Positions 1 through 7,984 of a stretch of 64,000 nt of DNA are shown piece by piece. This DNA comes from MPNP01 sp965116235 (lineage in GTDB: Bacteria; Pseudomonadota; Alphaproteobacteria; Rhodobacterales; Rhodobacteraceae). The position numbers and the translations under genes were made by a program. Where the stretch lies: positions 1,550,001 through 1,614,000 of the forward strand of contig OZ220496.1 of NCBI GenBank assembly GCA_965116235.1, written 5' to 3'. Each line of letters starts with the position of its first letter. Within the stretch, counting starts at the first letter, position 1. The notes under the pieces are model-generated. The model worked only from the letters and a program-made list of their open reading frames with translations. It made no database searches and was not told the DNA's origin.

Positions 1-36
1 ATGAAGTAAAATGATATGAAACGACCAGCAATTCTG
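1..36 (+). other. Fragment resembling the 5' end of the LacI-type gene
   Basis: The first 36 bases closely match positions 1751-1786, the beginning of the LacI-type regulator (shared core AAAATG-n2-ATGAAACGACC), but the reading frame has a stop at codon 3 and similarity fades after about base 36. It could be a gene remnant or a shared regulator binding site. The rest of 37-227 shows no gene. Confidence 0.35.
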
Positions 37-227
37 ATAAGAGCAGCATCAACTTCAAGTCATGCATTCACAAACATGCAACCGCTTGAATTGCCTGCAT
101 GTTCGGAAGAGGCGTGTGGCCCGCGTCTTGGACTTTGGTCCTTTCTGATGACAATTCAAGACCATAGGGTCCCCTGGCCGCTCAATGTTCTGGTGTTGAT
201 CTCTTGTCAAGTTCATTCGGGCAGTGG

Positions 228-1289
228 CTATCCGATGAAGGTCGCCTTGGTCTGTTTGGCCTTCATGCGGTCTTTCTTTCTGCGGAACCGTTCTTTCATG
301 CGCTCTTCAGCTTCTTGCGAACCATCGTGCCAGTAGCCAAGCCATTTATCAAGTGGCACGAGTCCATCCGCTCCGTAGTTCACCTCGAAGTATTTGTGAT
401 GGAGGTAGTGAGCATAGGCATGACTGTCGAGTGCGTGTTCGCCAGTCAGTTCAAGCTTGTCGAAACCGATGTGTCCGTTGATCGCACCATAGCCGACAAC
501 ATGGCTATTAAACATCATCACGACTGGATTAGACGGTATGATCAGATGCCAGAGGATCTCCCCGAAATAGAGCAGATGCTCAATTGGATGCATCGACAAG
601 GAAGACCATGGACTCGGGTTGATTGAGTTATGATGGACCGAGTGGACCCACTTGTAGAGCACCGGCGTGTGGATGAGCTTGTGAATGCAAAAGAAGTGGA
701 TTTCATGGATTGCCGGCACAAGAATAACTAGCCCCGCCAGCCAAAGCCAATTGTCCTGCCAGCCAAGCCAGCCAAAAACGTGGATGCCGTTGGCAAAGCA
801 CCAGAGCATCAAGACTTCGACTGCGGTCCAAATCGGAATACCGAAAAAAAAGCTACGCAGAAAGTTATCGACGTTTTGGCTCTTGAACCAGAACACGTCC
901 GACGGGTTCTCGGCTGGGAACTTGGCATTGTACTTGAAGCGCGTTCCTTGCTTCCGCTTAATGTAATAGAAGAGTTCTATTCCTCCATACATCAAAAAAA
1001 TGCCCAATGCATTGATTGCGAGAAGGTACAGTGCCCAGTTCCAGGACAAGGTCTTGAGGGTTGTGGTATCAGGGATGACAAGAACCCAATAAAGCAATGC
1101 GGTTGTCATGTGAAACACATTCCATGGCCAGAAAAAATTCACGAAAAAACGACCTATCTGTCGCCATTTTCCAGACCAGAAAGGTGCAATTTCAATTGTT
1201 TTGTCAGGTTTCCAGTTGCCGCGTCTGTCGCGCGTCCCGTACAGAGTGTCGTCCATTAAACTCCCATTCCAATAGATCAAATAGGGCAA
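228..1289 (-). CDS. Sterol desaturase / fatty acid hydroxylase superfamily membrane protein
   Basis: 353 residues. The protein carries the histidine clusters of the membrane di-iron fatty acid hydroxylase/sterol desaturase family: HKLIH (about 203-207, HX3H), HSVHH (216-220, HX2HH), and HYLHH (294-298) followed by the typical 'N-Y-G ... PLDKWLG' end. Hydrophobic stretches at about 58-80, 87-110, 148-170, 180-195 and 237-260 suggest an integral membrane enzyme with a cytoplasmic iron site. Family members hydroxylate or desaturate lipids with oxygen; the substrate cannot be told here. The C-terminal tail is rich in Lys/Arg. It is transcribed away from the LacI-type regulator at 1751, so that regulator could control it (inference from position only). 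Family assignment is firm; function is open. Confidence 0.85.
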   Translation of the reverse strand: MPYLIYWNGSLMDDTLYGTRDRRGNWKPDKTIEIAPFWSGKWRQIGRFFVNFFWPWNVFHMTTALLYWVLVIPDTTTLKTLSWNWALYLLAINALGIFLMYGGIELFYYIKRKQGTRFKYNAKFPAENPSDVFWFKSQNVDNFLRSFFFGIPIWTAVEVLMLWCFANGIHVFGWLGWQDNWLWLAGLVILVPAIHEIHFFCIHKLIHTPVLYKWVHSVHHNSINPSPWSSLSMHPIEHLLYFGEILWHLIIPSNPVVMMFNSHVVGYGAINGHIGFDKLELTGEHALDSHAYAHYLHHKYFEVNYGADGLVPLDKWLGYWHDGSQEAEERMKERFRRKKDRMKAKQTKATFIG

Positions 1290-1750
1290 TTACCCGAACT
1301 TGCCAGCCTACCATCCGACGGTTAGAGAATTGACATGAAACAGTCAAGTTTAAGGCCGTCTTTGGTTTATTTCATATCATTTCATGTCATTACGGTGATT
1401 CTATGACCGTAAAGCTGTCGTAGCCAGAAGCGCAATTTGCTCTCGGTTGAAAGATTCATTGGGATTCTTGTTTCTAACAAGCGTTGCCTTCCGCAGCCTG
1501 ATGTTGTCATCGTCAAATCGAAACTGGTAGTATTTCCGACAAGGCTTCACCATGGCATCGGTCTTGACTGACCACACCAAGTCGGAGGGCATCACCAAGG
1601 GTATGCCACTTGAAAGTTCCTCCCACCGGCCAGCTCATTGTCGTTAAACATGTGCTCAGGAAAAATGGCGGCTGACAATCAAGAATTTACAACCGTAACG
1701 GAAAACAGTAGGCTAAAAAGTTCATCACTTTGATCTGATGACGGCATAAA
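1290..1750. promoter_or_regulatory. Divergent intergenic region with repeated ATGAAA/TTTCAT motifs
   Basis: No convincing gene. A tandem pair of TTTCAT-R-TCAT units lies at about 1370-1390, an ATGAAACAG copy at 1335-1343, and ATGAAAC copies recur at the start of the downstream LacI-type gene (1751, 1766). The spacing and recurrence suggest operator sites for that regulator, but this is inference. A 65-codon minus-strand reading frame at 1401-1598 has no recognisable product. Confidence 0.35.
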
Positions 1751-2794
1751 ATGAAACAAAATGGCATGAAACGACCCACCATTCCAGATGTGGCCAAGGC
1801 GGCAGGGGTATCGGTATCGACTGTCAACCGTGTAATCAACCAAGCAAAATTGGTGCGTTCGTCAACTCGTGAGCGTGTGCTTCTTGCCGCCGAGGAAATT
1901 GGGTTCTACGGACTCGGCACAATCGAGCATGCTGTTCGCTTTGGCCGCAAGACACATCGAATTGGAGTGCTTTTGCAACATGGTGGGCGGAAGTTCTATC
2001 ACAACCTCGGTGAAGCCATGCGGAAAGCGGCGACCAATTTTGCTGATTCACGGGTTGATTTGGTACTTGAATTCCTTGATGACATTTCACCAGACAATAT
2101 CGCAGCTCGAACTTTGGCATTGGGAAAAGAATGCGAGGCGGTCGGCATCGTCGCACCGCAGCACCCGTTGGTTGCAGACGCAATTGATTCGCTCCTGAAC
2201 AAGGGAGTCCCTGTTGCAGGGCTGATCGGACCACTTTCAGCAAAAGGCAACGTCAGTTTCGTTGGTCTCGACAATTGGGAAGTTGGGCGAACGGCCGCAT
2301 GGGCCTTTGACAAGATTGTGCGCTCACCCGGCAAGATCGGAATACTGGTAGGCAATCACCGCTTCAGAAATCAGGAGATGAATGAAATTGGCTTTCGCTC
2401 ATATTTTCGTGAACATAATCGTGAGTTCACCCTGCTTGAACCACTGTCAACCTACGAATCCGCAGCCGTTGCCCGTGAACATGTCGAAAAGCTTTTGACA
2501 GATCATCCGGACATGTGTGGTCTGTTTGTCTCCGGGGGCGGTATTTCGGGCGCGGTAGCAGCTTTGCGTGACATGCCGACACGCAAGGACTTTGTTGCCG
2601 TAGGTTACGAGCTCTTCGACTTAACCCGTGCAGCCCTGATCGACGGAACGCTTACCATGATCATTTCTCACCCGATAGAGGCTTTCGCTCACGAAACTGT
2701 TGCAACACTGATCAAAGCTAAGAAGTTGGGTCCTGATGCTGGTGCCCAGCGGGTTGCGCTTGGATTCGAAATACATACCTCGGAAAACGCCTGA
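1751..2794 (+). CDS. LacI-family transcriptional regulator
   Basis: 347 residues, the normal size for the family. The N-terminus (about residues 8-50) has the LacI helix-turn-helix and hinge pattern: 'TIPDVAKAAGVS' followed by 'STVNRVIN' and 'TRERVLLAAEEIGF'. The rest is a periplasmic-binding-protein-like effector domain, starting at 'RIGVLLQ' and containing 'VGLDNWEVGRTAAW' and 'VAVGYELFD' segments. Such proteins usually repress sugar uptake or catabolic genes and respond to a sugar or sugar phosphate. The start could be ATG 1751 or ATG 1766; neither has a strong ribosome-binding site. Its target may be the divergent hydroxylase-like gene, or possibly the sugar transporter operon near 30-36 kb, which has no local regulator; both are guesses. 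Confidence 0.88.
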   Translation: MKQNGMKRPTIPDVAKAAGVSVSTVNRVINQAKLVRSSTRERVLLAAEEIGFYGLGTIEHAVRFGRKTHRIGVLLQHGGRKFYHNLGEAMRKAATNFADSRVDLVLEFLDDISPDNIAARTLALGKECEAVGIVAPQHPLVADAIDSLLNKGVPVAGLIGPLSAKGNVSFVGLDNWEVGRTAAWAFDKIVRSPGKIGILVGNHRFRNQEMNEIGFRSYFREHNREFTLLEPLSTYESAAVAREHVEKLLTDHPDMCGLFVSGGGISGAVAALRDMPTRKDFVAVGYELFDLTRAALIDGTLTMIISHPIEAFAHETVATLIKAKKLGPDAGAQRVALGFEIHTSENA

Positions 2795-2831
2795 GCAGTA
2801 TTTTGTCAGTAGTTCCCGCTAATTTTTAGCT

Positions 2832-2842
2832 CCCCCCCCCCC
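2832..2842. repeat. Homopolymer run of 11 C
   Basis: Eleven consecutive C residues 38 bp past the stop of the LacI-type gene. Its length is similar to or longer than the poly-G tracts at the two autotransporter starts, so it is also prone to slippage, but no reading frame that it would switch was found. Confidence 0.9.
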
Positions 2843-2958
2843 TGTACTGTCGGGTTTTTGTACCTCCAGGTACATGTATTTCCCGTCACCTTTGTGGTTT
2901 ATACGGCAGCGGTTGCAATCTTGGCCAGCCTGTTCGGCTTCAACTTGCTCCCACCGCC

Positions 2959-3251
2959 TTGCCAAACCAGCCCATAACGATCATCAAGCCGTACGAGTGA
3001 TGAACTCGTTAGCTGGGAATTACTGCTTAGGGAGTCATTCGGGTTCACAGTTTGACGTCAGTTCGAATCGACTGACGAAACCGGCTCATCGGCACCGTCG
3101 TACAAACCATGGCGACATGGCTCCCCAGACCTTGAATCACCAGTCAGGGCATTCAGGGCAGTCTGTGGCACGACCCGAACTGTCGGTCGTTCGCCGCCCG
3201 GGGAGAATTCGTCATTGAAGGGCCGATGATCGTTGCGGGCTGGTTTGCCAA
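2959..3251. repeat. Inverted repeat, arms 2959-2985 and 3225-3251
   Basis: The arm TTGCCAAACCAGCCC followed by ..AACGATCATC at 2959-2985 recurs as its reverse complement at 3225-3251 with two mismatches. Weaker similarity continues outside and inside the arms, so it looks like a decayed inverted duplication rather than a hairpin terminator. Origin unknown. Confidence 0.6.
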
Positions 3252-3708
3252 GCCATGAGAGCGGGTTGCAGCCGGCCCGACTGTGGCCAAGATTATAACC
3301 GTCACATGTGCCACATAGGGTGACAAGAAATGCATGAATCTGGGGATACGAAAGCCCGACAGTACGGGCGAGACAAAAATTGGCGGGAATTACTGGTTTT
3401 GTCAGAATCGCGTTCTTCATTCCATCGTGTTCCCCATGTCGTCGATTGCCGGCTCAGCATGCTCCCCAAGGTCAGAATTTCCCCATTAGCGACACATAGA
3501 TGTACATGTCATGCGTGTTCAGTTCCAATGACTACGGCTTTCGCCAAACATTTGCGCCGGTTGCTGGCAGGCACGAATCATGCGCTCAAGGTTCCAATGC
3601 GCTGAAGAATACATTGAAAATTCCGTTCAGCCGATTATCTCAGCCTTGGACGAAGAGACACCGTCTCTACCCTAAGTCCGCAGTAGTGGCGCGCAATATT
3701 GGAGTTTC

Positions 3709-4014
3709 ATTAAAGTCAAGAAGAATCAGGACAATTCCATAGAGGACCGCATCTCCTCATTGGAAAAGGAAATCAACCCACCGGAAGAGCAGCCTGAGGA
3801 CGTTGTGACCCAAGCAAACTACGCTTGGCGGATGGTCGTTGATCTGGTTGCCGGTGTTGGAGTGGGATTCGCCACAGGGTACGGGCTGGACGTTTTTTTT
3901 GGAACACGACCTTTAATAATGATCGTGCTGACATTATTAGGGTTCGGGGCTGGGATCAATCTGATGCTGAAGACTGCCAAGGAACTGAAGCAGCAAGGCG
4001 ATAACCAGAAATAG
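3709..4014 (+). CDS. atpI: ATP synthase protein I (AtpI), rare start codon likely
   Basis: Small two-helix membrane protein encoded first in the Fo operon; AtpI assists assembly of the c-ring. Two hydrophobic helices are visible ('VVDLVAGVGVGFATGYGLDVFF' and 'LIMIVLTLLGFGAGINLMLK'), with the family's glycine-rich pattern. The shortest choice begins at TTG 3760, but the frame is open further upstream and reads 'SIEDRISSLEKEI', which resembles the charged N-terminus of alphaproteobacterial AtpI. The only ribosome-binding site in range is GGAG at 3701-3704, five bases before an ATT codon at 3709, so I place the start there with caution; with TTG 3760 the protein would have 84 residues, with ATT 3709 about 101. 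atpB follows after a short gap. Confidence 0.75.
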   Translation: MKVKKNQDNSIEDRISSLEKEINPPEEQPEDVVTQANYAWRMVVDLVAGVGVGFATGYGLDVFFGTRPLIMIVLTLLGFGAGINLMLKTAKELKQQGDNQK

Positions 4015-4039
4015 CCTTGTTTGTTCATGAACAGATTTA

Positions 4040-4807
4040 TTGAAAGTAAGCGACGTGGCGGAGAGTTCTTCTGAGGGTGGATTGGTCATCAAGCCAATGG
4101 ACCAGTTTGCGGTTGAACCTCTCTTTGGAGACGGTGCTGTTGCCTGGTACACGGTCAGCAATGTCTCCCTCTGGATGGCGCTAAGCTTGATTGGAATACT
4201 GATATTTTTGGTGGTTGGTACGCGCAAGAAGGCCTACATTCCCGACCGATTCCAGATGGTTGTTGAACTCATTTACGGTTTTGTTCGCAACATGGTTCGA
4301 GATGTCGCGGGACGTGATGCCTTGCCATACTTCCCCTATATCATGACAGCCTTCATGTTTGTGCTGTTCGCCAATCTGCTGGGACTCATACCGATGAGTT
4401 TTACAACGACTTCGCATATCGCTGTCACAGCTACGTTGGCGATGGTGGTATTCATGTCTGTAACGGTGATAGGATTTGTGAAGAATGGCCTGGGATTCCT
4501 CGGGCTGTTTTGGATTTCATCGGCACCGCTTCCGTTGAAGCCTATACTTGCACTCATCGAGGTCATATCATACTTCGTTCGTCCCGTCAGTCACTCGATT
4601 CGACTTGCCGGGAACATGATGGCCGGACATGCCTTGATAAAGGTGTTTGCAGCGTTTGCCGGGGTGATGGGACTGGGTGCCTTTGTTCCCATCATTGCCA
4701 TCACGGCCGTCTACGGGCTTGAACTGCTTGTTGCGGTCATTCAGGCCTATGTCTTCACTATTTTGACCTGTGTGTATTTGAAGGATGCCCTGCATCCCCA
4801 ACATTAA
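4040..4807 (+). CDS. atpB: F1Fo ATP synthase subunit a
   Basis: 255 residues from a TTG start; a GTG at 4055 is an equally possible start because neither has a clear ribosome-binding site. Subunit a forms the stator half-channels that pass protons to the c-ring. The essential arginine is in 'SHSIRLAGNMMAGH' (about R188), and the C-terminal helix 'LELLVAVIQAYVFTILTCVYLKDALH' is the classical family signature. About five to six membrane helices are visible. Located between atpI and atpE in the standard alphaproteobacterial order. Confidence 0.95.
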   Translation: MKVSDVAESSSEGGLVIKPMDQFAVEPLFGDGAVAWYTVSNVSLWMALSLIGILIFLVVGTRKKAYIPDRFQMVVELIYGFVRNMVRDVAGRDALPYFPYIMTAFMFVLFANLLGLIPMSFTTTSHIAVTATLAMVVFMSVTVIGFVKNGLGFLGLFWISSAPLPLKPILALIEVISYFVRPVSHSIRLAGNMMAGHALIKVFAAFAGVMGLGAFVPIIAITAVYGLELLVAVIQAYVFTILTCVYLKDALHPQH

Positions 4808-4841
4808 TTGACTTTCGAGAATACGATTAAGGAGATTTGAC

Positions 4842-5078
4842 ATGGAAGGTGATCTTAATACGATGGGTGCTTTGATCGGTGCAGGACTCGCCTGTACAGG
4901 CATGGGGGGAGCCGCTGTCGGTGTAGGGCATGTGGCCGGCAACTATTTGGCCGGAGCTCTTCGCAATCCATCCGCCGCTCAGTCGCAAACGGCCATGCTG
5001 TTTATCGGCATCGCCTTTGCCGAGGCCCTGGGCATCTTCTCGTTCCTTGTTGCCCTGCTTCTCATGTTTGCTCTTTAG
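4842..5078 (+). CDS. atpE: F1Fo ATP synthase subunit c
   Basis: 78 residues, two transmembrane helices joined by the polar loop 'RNPS' (about 41-44). The proton-binding carboxylate is a glutamate (E61, in 'IAFAEALGIF') as in other alphaproteobacteria. The N-terminal helix is rich in Gly/Ala ('GAGLACTGMGGAAVGVG'), needed for tight c-ring packing. An excellent ribosome-binding site, AAGGAG, precedes the ATG, consistent with the high stoichiometry of this subunit. Confidence 0.97.
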   Translation: MEGDLNTMGALIGAGLACTGMGGAAVGVGHVAGNYLAGALRNPSAAQSQTAMLFIGIAFAEALGIFSFLVALLLMFAL

Positions 5079-5128
5079 ACTTCCATCATTATTCAGAAAC
5101 TGGATGCTCGGTCCAATTGAGATAGATC

Positions 5129-5671
5129 ATGGCAACGGAGGCTGAAATTGTCGATTCCGCCGACAAGGCCGGTATACCACAGCTGGATTTTTCCTCCTTC
5201 CCGCACCAGATATTTTGGTTGGCAGTGTTTCTGGTCGCAATATTCATTGTGGTCAGACGAATCGCGCTTCCTCGGGTCGGAGAAATTCTGTCCCGGAGGG
5301 AAAAACGAATTCAGCTGGATCTGGAAGAAGCTCGTCAGATCAATGCTCAGGCCGAGGAGCTTGAAGCTCAGATTGCTCAAACCTTGACGGAAGCCAAACA
5401 GTATTCTGAGATGAAGGCCGCCGAGGCGAGGAATGAAATTCAGACCATCAAGGCGGCCGCTACCGTGGAAGCCGAGAGAGTCGTCAGGTTGGAAGCGGAA
5501 GAAGCTGACAGAGCAATCCAAACCATGCGGACACAGTCAGTTGAGGCCATTCGGGAAATAGCAAAGACAACGGCCGCCGAGATCGTCAATCAGATCGTTC
5601 CCAGCAGGGGAATCTACGACCGCATCAGCAAAGTCGTTGATCCTTCGATCAAGGGTCAGCAGAATGATTAG
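5129..5671 (+). CDS. atpF': F1Fo ATP synthase subunit b' (AtpF2/AtpG)
   Basis: 180 residues. A single membrane helix at about 27-46 ('QIFWLAVFLVAIFIVV') is followed by a long charged coiled coil (about 55-150), the peripheral stalk. This is the first of two divergent b-type subunits, as in photosynthetic and other alphaproteobacteria where b and b' form a heterodimer. The stop codon overlaps the start of atpF by eight bases (5664-5671), which suggests coupled translation and equal output. Confidence 0.93.
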   Translation: MATEAEIVDSADKAGIPQLDFSSFPHQIFWLAVFLVAIFIVVRRIALPRVGEILSRREKRIQLDLEEARQINAQAEELEAQIAQTLTEAKQYSEMKAAEARNEIQTIKAAATVEAERVVRLEAEEADRAIQTMRTQSVEAIREIAKTTAAEIVNQIVPSRGIYDRISKVVDPSIKGQQND

Positions 5672-6227
5672 AACTCTTCTGACCGTTAGCATCGTTCTTG
5701 GTGGAACTTTTCCCCTTCAGGCCGCGGAAGGTCCCTTTTTCTCGCTGGGCAACACTGACTTCGTTGTCCTGATTGCCTTCGTCGTTTTCATTGGTGCCAT
5801 CATTTATTTCAAGGCGCCAAAGTTCCTGGCGCAGCTCATTGATGGGCAGATTGCCCAGATTGAAAGGCAACTCAACGAAGCCGCGTCGATTCGATCCGAT
5901 GCCACGGAGTTGATGCGTGGACTGGAAAAAAAGCAGTTAGAGGCCATTGAGCACACCAAGGACATCAAGCGCCAGGCCGATCAAGACAAAGATTTGGCGA
6001 TAAAGCTGGCGCAAAGTGCCATAGACACGACGATCAAGCGAAAAATTCAGAATGCCAGGGATCAAATTCATGCTAGTGAAGCCAAGGCAATGAAGGACAT
6101 CCGGGATCAGGCTGTCGAGCTGGCGGTGAATTCAGCTGCCCAAGTCATCACGGAAAGCATGGGCAGTGACGACCGACGGGCCATCGTTGATCAATCCATC
6201 AAGGCTATCAACACTCGCCTCCCTTAA
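5664..6227 (+). CDS. atpF: F1Fo ATP synthase subunit b
   Basis: 187 residues. I choose ATG 5664 rather than upstream starts because AAGG at 5651 is suitably spaced and the protein then begins with a signal-like hydrophobic segment ('LLTVSIVLGG') ending in 'LQAAEG'. A second hydrophobic helix ('DFVVLIAFVVFIGAIIYF', about 32-49) is the membrane anchor, followed by the coiled-coil stalk. Last gene of the Fo operon; 50 bp beyond its stop an IS element is inserted. The F1 genes (atpH-A-G-D-C) are not in this window, which is normal for alphaproteobacteria. Confidence 0.92.
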   Translation: MIRTLLTVSIVLGGTFPLQAAEGPFFSLGNTDFVVLIAFVVFIGAIIYFKAPKFLAQLIDGQIAQIERQLNEAASIRSDATELMRGLEKKQLEAIEHTKDIKRQADQDKDLAIKLAQSAIDTTIKRKIQNARDQIHASEAKAMKDIRDQAVELAVNSAAQVITESMGSDDRRAIVDQSIKAINTRLP

Positions 6228-6278
6228 TCGGAACTTCCGAACCGGGTGTCCTCGTCATGTCGTGACCGCCTGGGCCTG

Positions 6279-7702
6279 CTACTCGATTCACACATTTCCA
6301 GCGATGCCATATCCGAGTTGGATGGCCCGGAATTGATACCGCCCGCGTAACATGACCACGGGGCCCGGTTTTCCATAATATCCGGTCCCGCCACCGAGAC
6401 GGGCGCACACCCCGGCCGCAAAGGCCAGCGCGCCCCGGGGATGCGGGTTCTTTGGCTTGTCGGTCGGACCCTCAAGCGAAGCGGATACGGCCTCAAGGAC
6501 CGGTGGATCCGGCGCCTCGAAGACATCCTTGAGTGGGCGTTGGCCAGCGCCGTCCCGGTCCTGCACGAGTGGCATGCACGATATTCCCGCAATAAACGTC
6601 ATGGCGCACAGCGTTTGGAAGGGCACGGTTTCCACCGACACGTTTTCGATGTCGAAACCTTTGGTCTTGATGGTCCGGAAAACCTGTTCGATGACCCAGC
6701 GCCGACGGTAGAGTTGCGTGATCCATCGTGCCTGTTCGAACGTTTCGACCTGATGGCGGGTCAGCCGGCGCCAATGGGCCGGCTTAACGCCGGCGGGCGG
6801 GTCGATTTCCCGCGCCTCGACGATGGAAACGGTCTGACGGGCGGGAACGCCGGGTTCCATCGGTCTGTTTTCGGGGTGCTGGAGGGTCACGCACGCGAAA
6901 CGCACGCCCATGCGGGCCGTGCGCTTCTTTGGCCCGGGTCGCGCGGGCAACGCGACCGTATGCTCCGGCTGCGGCCGGCCTTCAAGGCTGGAAAAGAGCC
7001 TGCCGGTGTCATCGCAAAGACGGCGATCATGGGACGCCCGGATCAGCACATCCACGCCGTCCGGACGACAGGCGAACATCGCGAAGATGTCCGCTTCACG
7101 GTCGGCGACCACCGTGACAGGCGCCGCCGCGTCCAGAACGGTGGCGCTTGTTTGCATGGCTTCCAGCCAGCGGTGGCTCTCCTGGTCGCGAAGCGGGCGG
7201 TTTTTGGGTGGCTTCGGGCCGCCGCCGGAGCGTTCGATCAGTTGCATGTCGACCGCGCCAAGCAACGTGCCCGGTTCCGCCTCCACCGCGATCGTGGCAG
7301 GGCCGACAAGGCTGTTTCCCGACCCGTCATCACGACAGCTCGTCGGGTCTGGAATCGCCCGAATAGGGAGACCATCCACGCGCCCGGACGTGGTCATGGC
7401 GGCCTTGTCGACGATCTTGTTCACGGTCACTTTCTCGGTCCTCAAAAACCGGCCCAAGCGGACTTCGCCAGCGCGATTGCCACCGATACCCCGAACCGAA
7501 ACACCACGCGGACCGACCTCAACAAGACGATCATGAAAAAACTGTTCGGCCGGATCCAAACGACGATCACCACAATGCGAACCCGAGTTGTACATCTCTA
7601 CTCTCCCCTTGTAAACACAAGACAGAAGAGAGAATCAACAGGACAAACGGCCAATTTCAGACACCAATTACACCAGCGGGAAAAGATGTGTGCATACAGT
7701 AG
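6279..7702 (-). mobile_element. Complete IS4-family insertion sequence (about 1,424 bp)
   Basis: The left end (6279-6299, CTACTCGATTCACACAT..) and the reverse complement of the right end (7680-7702, CTACTGTATGCACACAT..) form imperfect terminal inverted repeats. The 10-bp sequence CCTGGGCCTG lies directly outside both ends (6269-6278 and 7703-7712), a target site duplication of the length usual for this family. The element holds one transposase gene whose stop codon lies inside the left repeat. The interior is clearly more GC-rich than the atp genes beside it. The matching duplication and intact gene suggest a recent, possibly still active insertion. Confidence 0.85.
6288..7595 (-). CDS. IS4-family DDE transposase
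   Basis: 435 residues. The catalytic triad can be placed as D83 ('IPDPTS'), D165 ('VADREADIF') and E303. The E lies in the IS4 hallmark Y-(2)-R-(3)-E-(6)-K, here Y296, R299, E303, K310 in 'LYRRRWVIEQVFRTIKTKG'. The N-terminus ('GDRRLD') matches the start of Tn5/IS4-type transposases. ATG 7595 is preceded by the ribosome-binding site AAGGGGAG. The reading frame appears full length with no frameshift. A long reading frame on the opposite strand (6441-7898) is an artefact of the high GC content. Confidence 0.92.
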   Translation of the reverse strand: MYNSGSHCGDRRLDPAEQFFHDRLVEVGPRGVSVRGIGGNRAGEVRLGRFLRTEKVTVNKIVDKAAMTTSGRVDGLPIRAIPDPTSCRDDGSGNSLVGPATIAVEAEPGTLLGAVDMQLIERSGGGPKPPKNRPLRDQESHRWLEAMQTSATVLDAAAPVTVVADREADIFAMFACRPDGVDVLIRASHDRRLCDDTGRLFSSLEGRPQPEHTVALPARPGPKKRTARMGVRFACVTLQHPENRPMEPGVPARQTVSIVEAREIDPPAGVKPAHWRRLTRHQVETFEQARWITQLYRRRWVIEQVFRTIKTKGFDIENVSVETVPFQTLCAMTFIAGISCMPLVQDRDGAGQRPLKDVFEAPDPPVLEAVSASLEGPTDKPKNPHPRGALAFAAGVCARLGGGTGYYGKPGPVVMLRGRYQFRAIQLGYGIAGNV

Positions 7703-7841
7703 CCTGGGCCTGAGGGCCATCATCGCCTGTCCCGACAGTCTGCCTGTCTGGCGTTTTGCCGCTCGGGGCCGCTCGTGCCTTGCTGACCCGAATGTACCCC
7801 CAGAAAGCCACTGGAAACGTTGCAATCGTCAACATGACAAC

Positions 7842-7872
7842 GGCCCGTCTCCCATGCGTGAACGGGCCTTTG
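7842..7872 (+). terminator. Possible Rho-independent terminator
   Basis: Stem GGCCCGT (7842-7848) pairs with ACGGGCC (7862-7868) around a 13-base loop, followed by TTTGAGTT. It lies past the IS element, in what was originally the region downstream of atpF, so it may be the native terminator of the Fo operon, now separated from it by the insertion. The rest of 7703-7984 shows no gene. Confidence 0.45.
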
Positions 7873-7984
7873 AGTTCCTAAGTTTAGGCCTCACCTGAAA
7901 CCTGTCCAGAGGCACGCGCTTCAAAAGTGAAAAGAGCGTTTACTTGTATTGGAAAGATAAAAAAAGCAACTTTGGACGTTCGAT

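Larger units (their letters stand above)
2795..3708. other. Gene-poor interval upstream of the ATP synthase operon
   Basis: About 0.9 kb without a credible gene; all reading frames are short and unlike known proteins. It holds a run of eleven C (2832-2842) just after the LacI-type gene, a 27-bp nearly perfect inverted repeat (2959-2985 against 3225-3251, two mismatches, about 240 bp apart), and a short palindrome AGAGAC-acc-GTCTCT at 3654-3668. The promoter of the atp operon should lie near the right end, but I cannot point to it with confidence. Confidence 0.5.

Noticed and set aside
1401..1598. 65-codon minus-strand frame
   Set aside because: No ribosome-binding site or similarity; lies in the likely regulatory region.
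6441..7898. 485-codon frame on the plus strand over the IS element
   Set aside because: It is antisense to the transposase, whose catalytic motifs are complete, and results from the high GC content.
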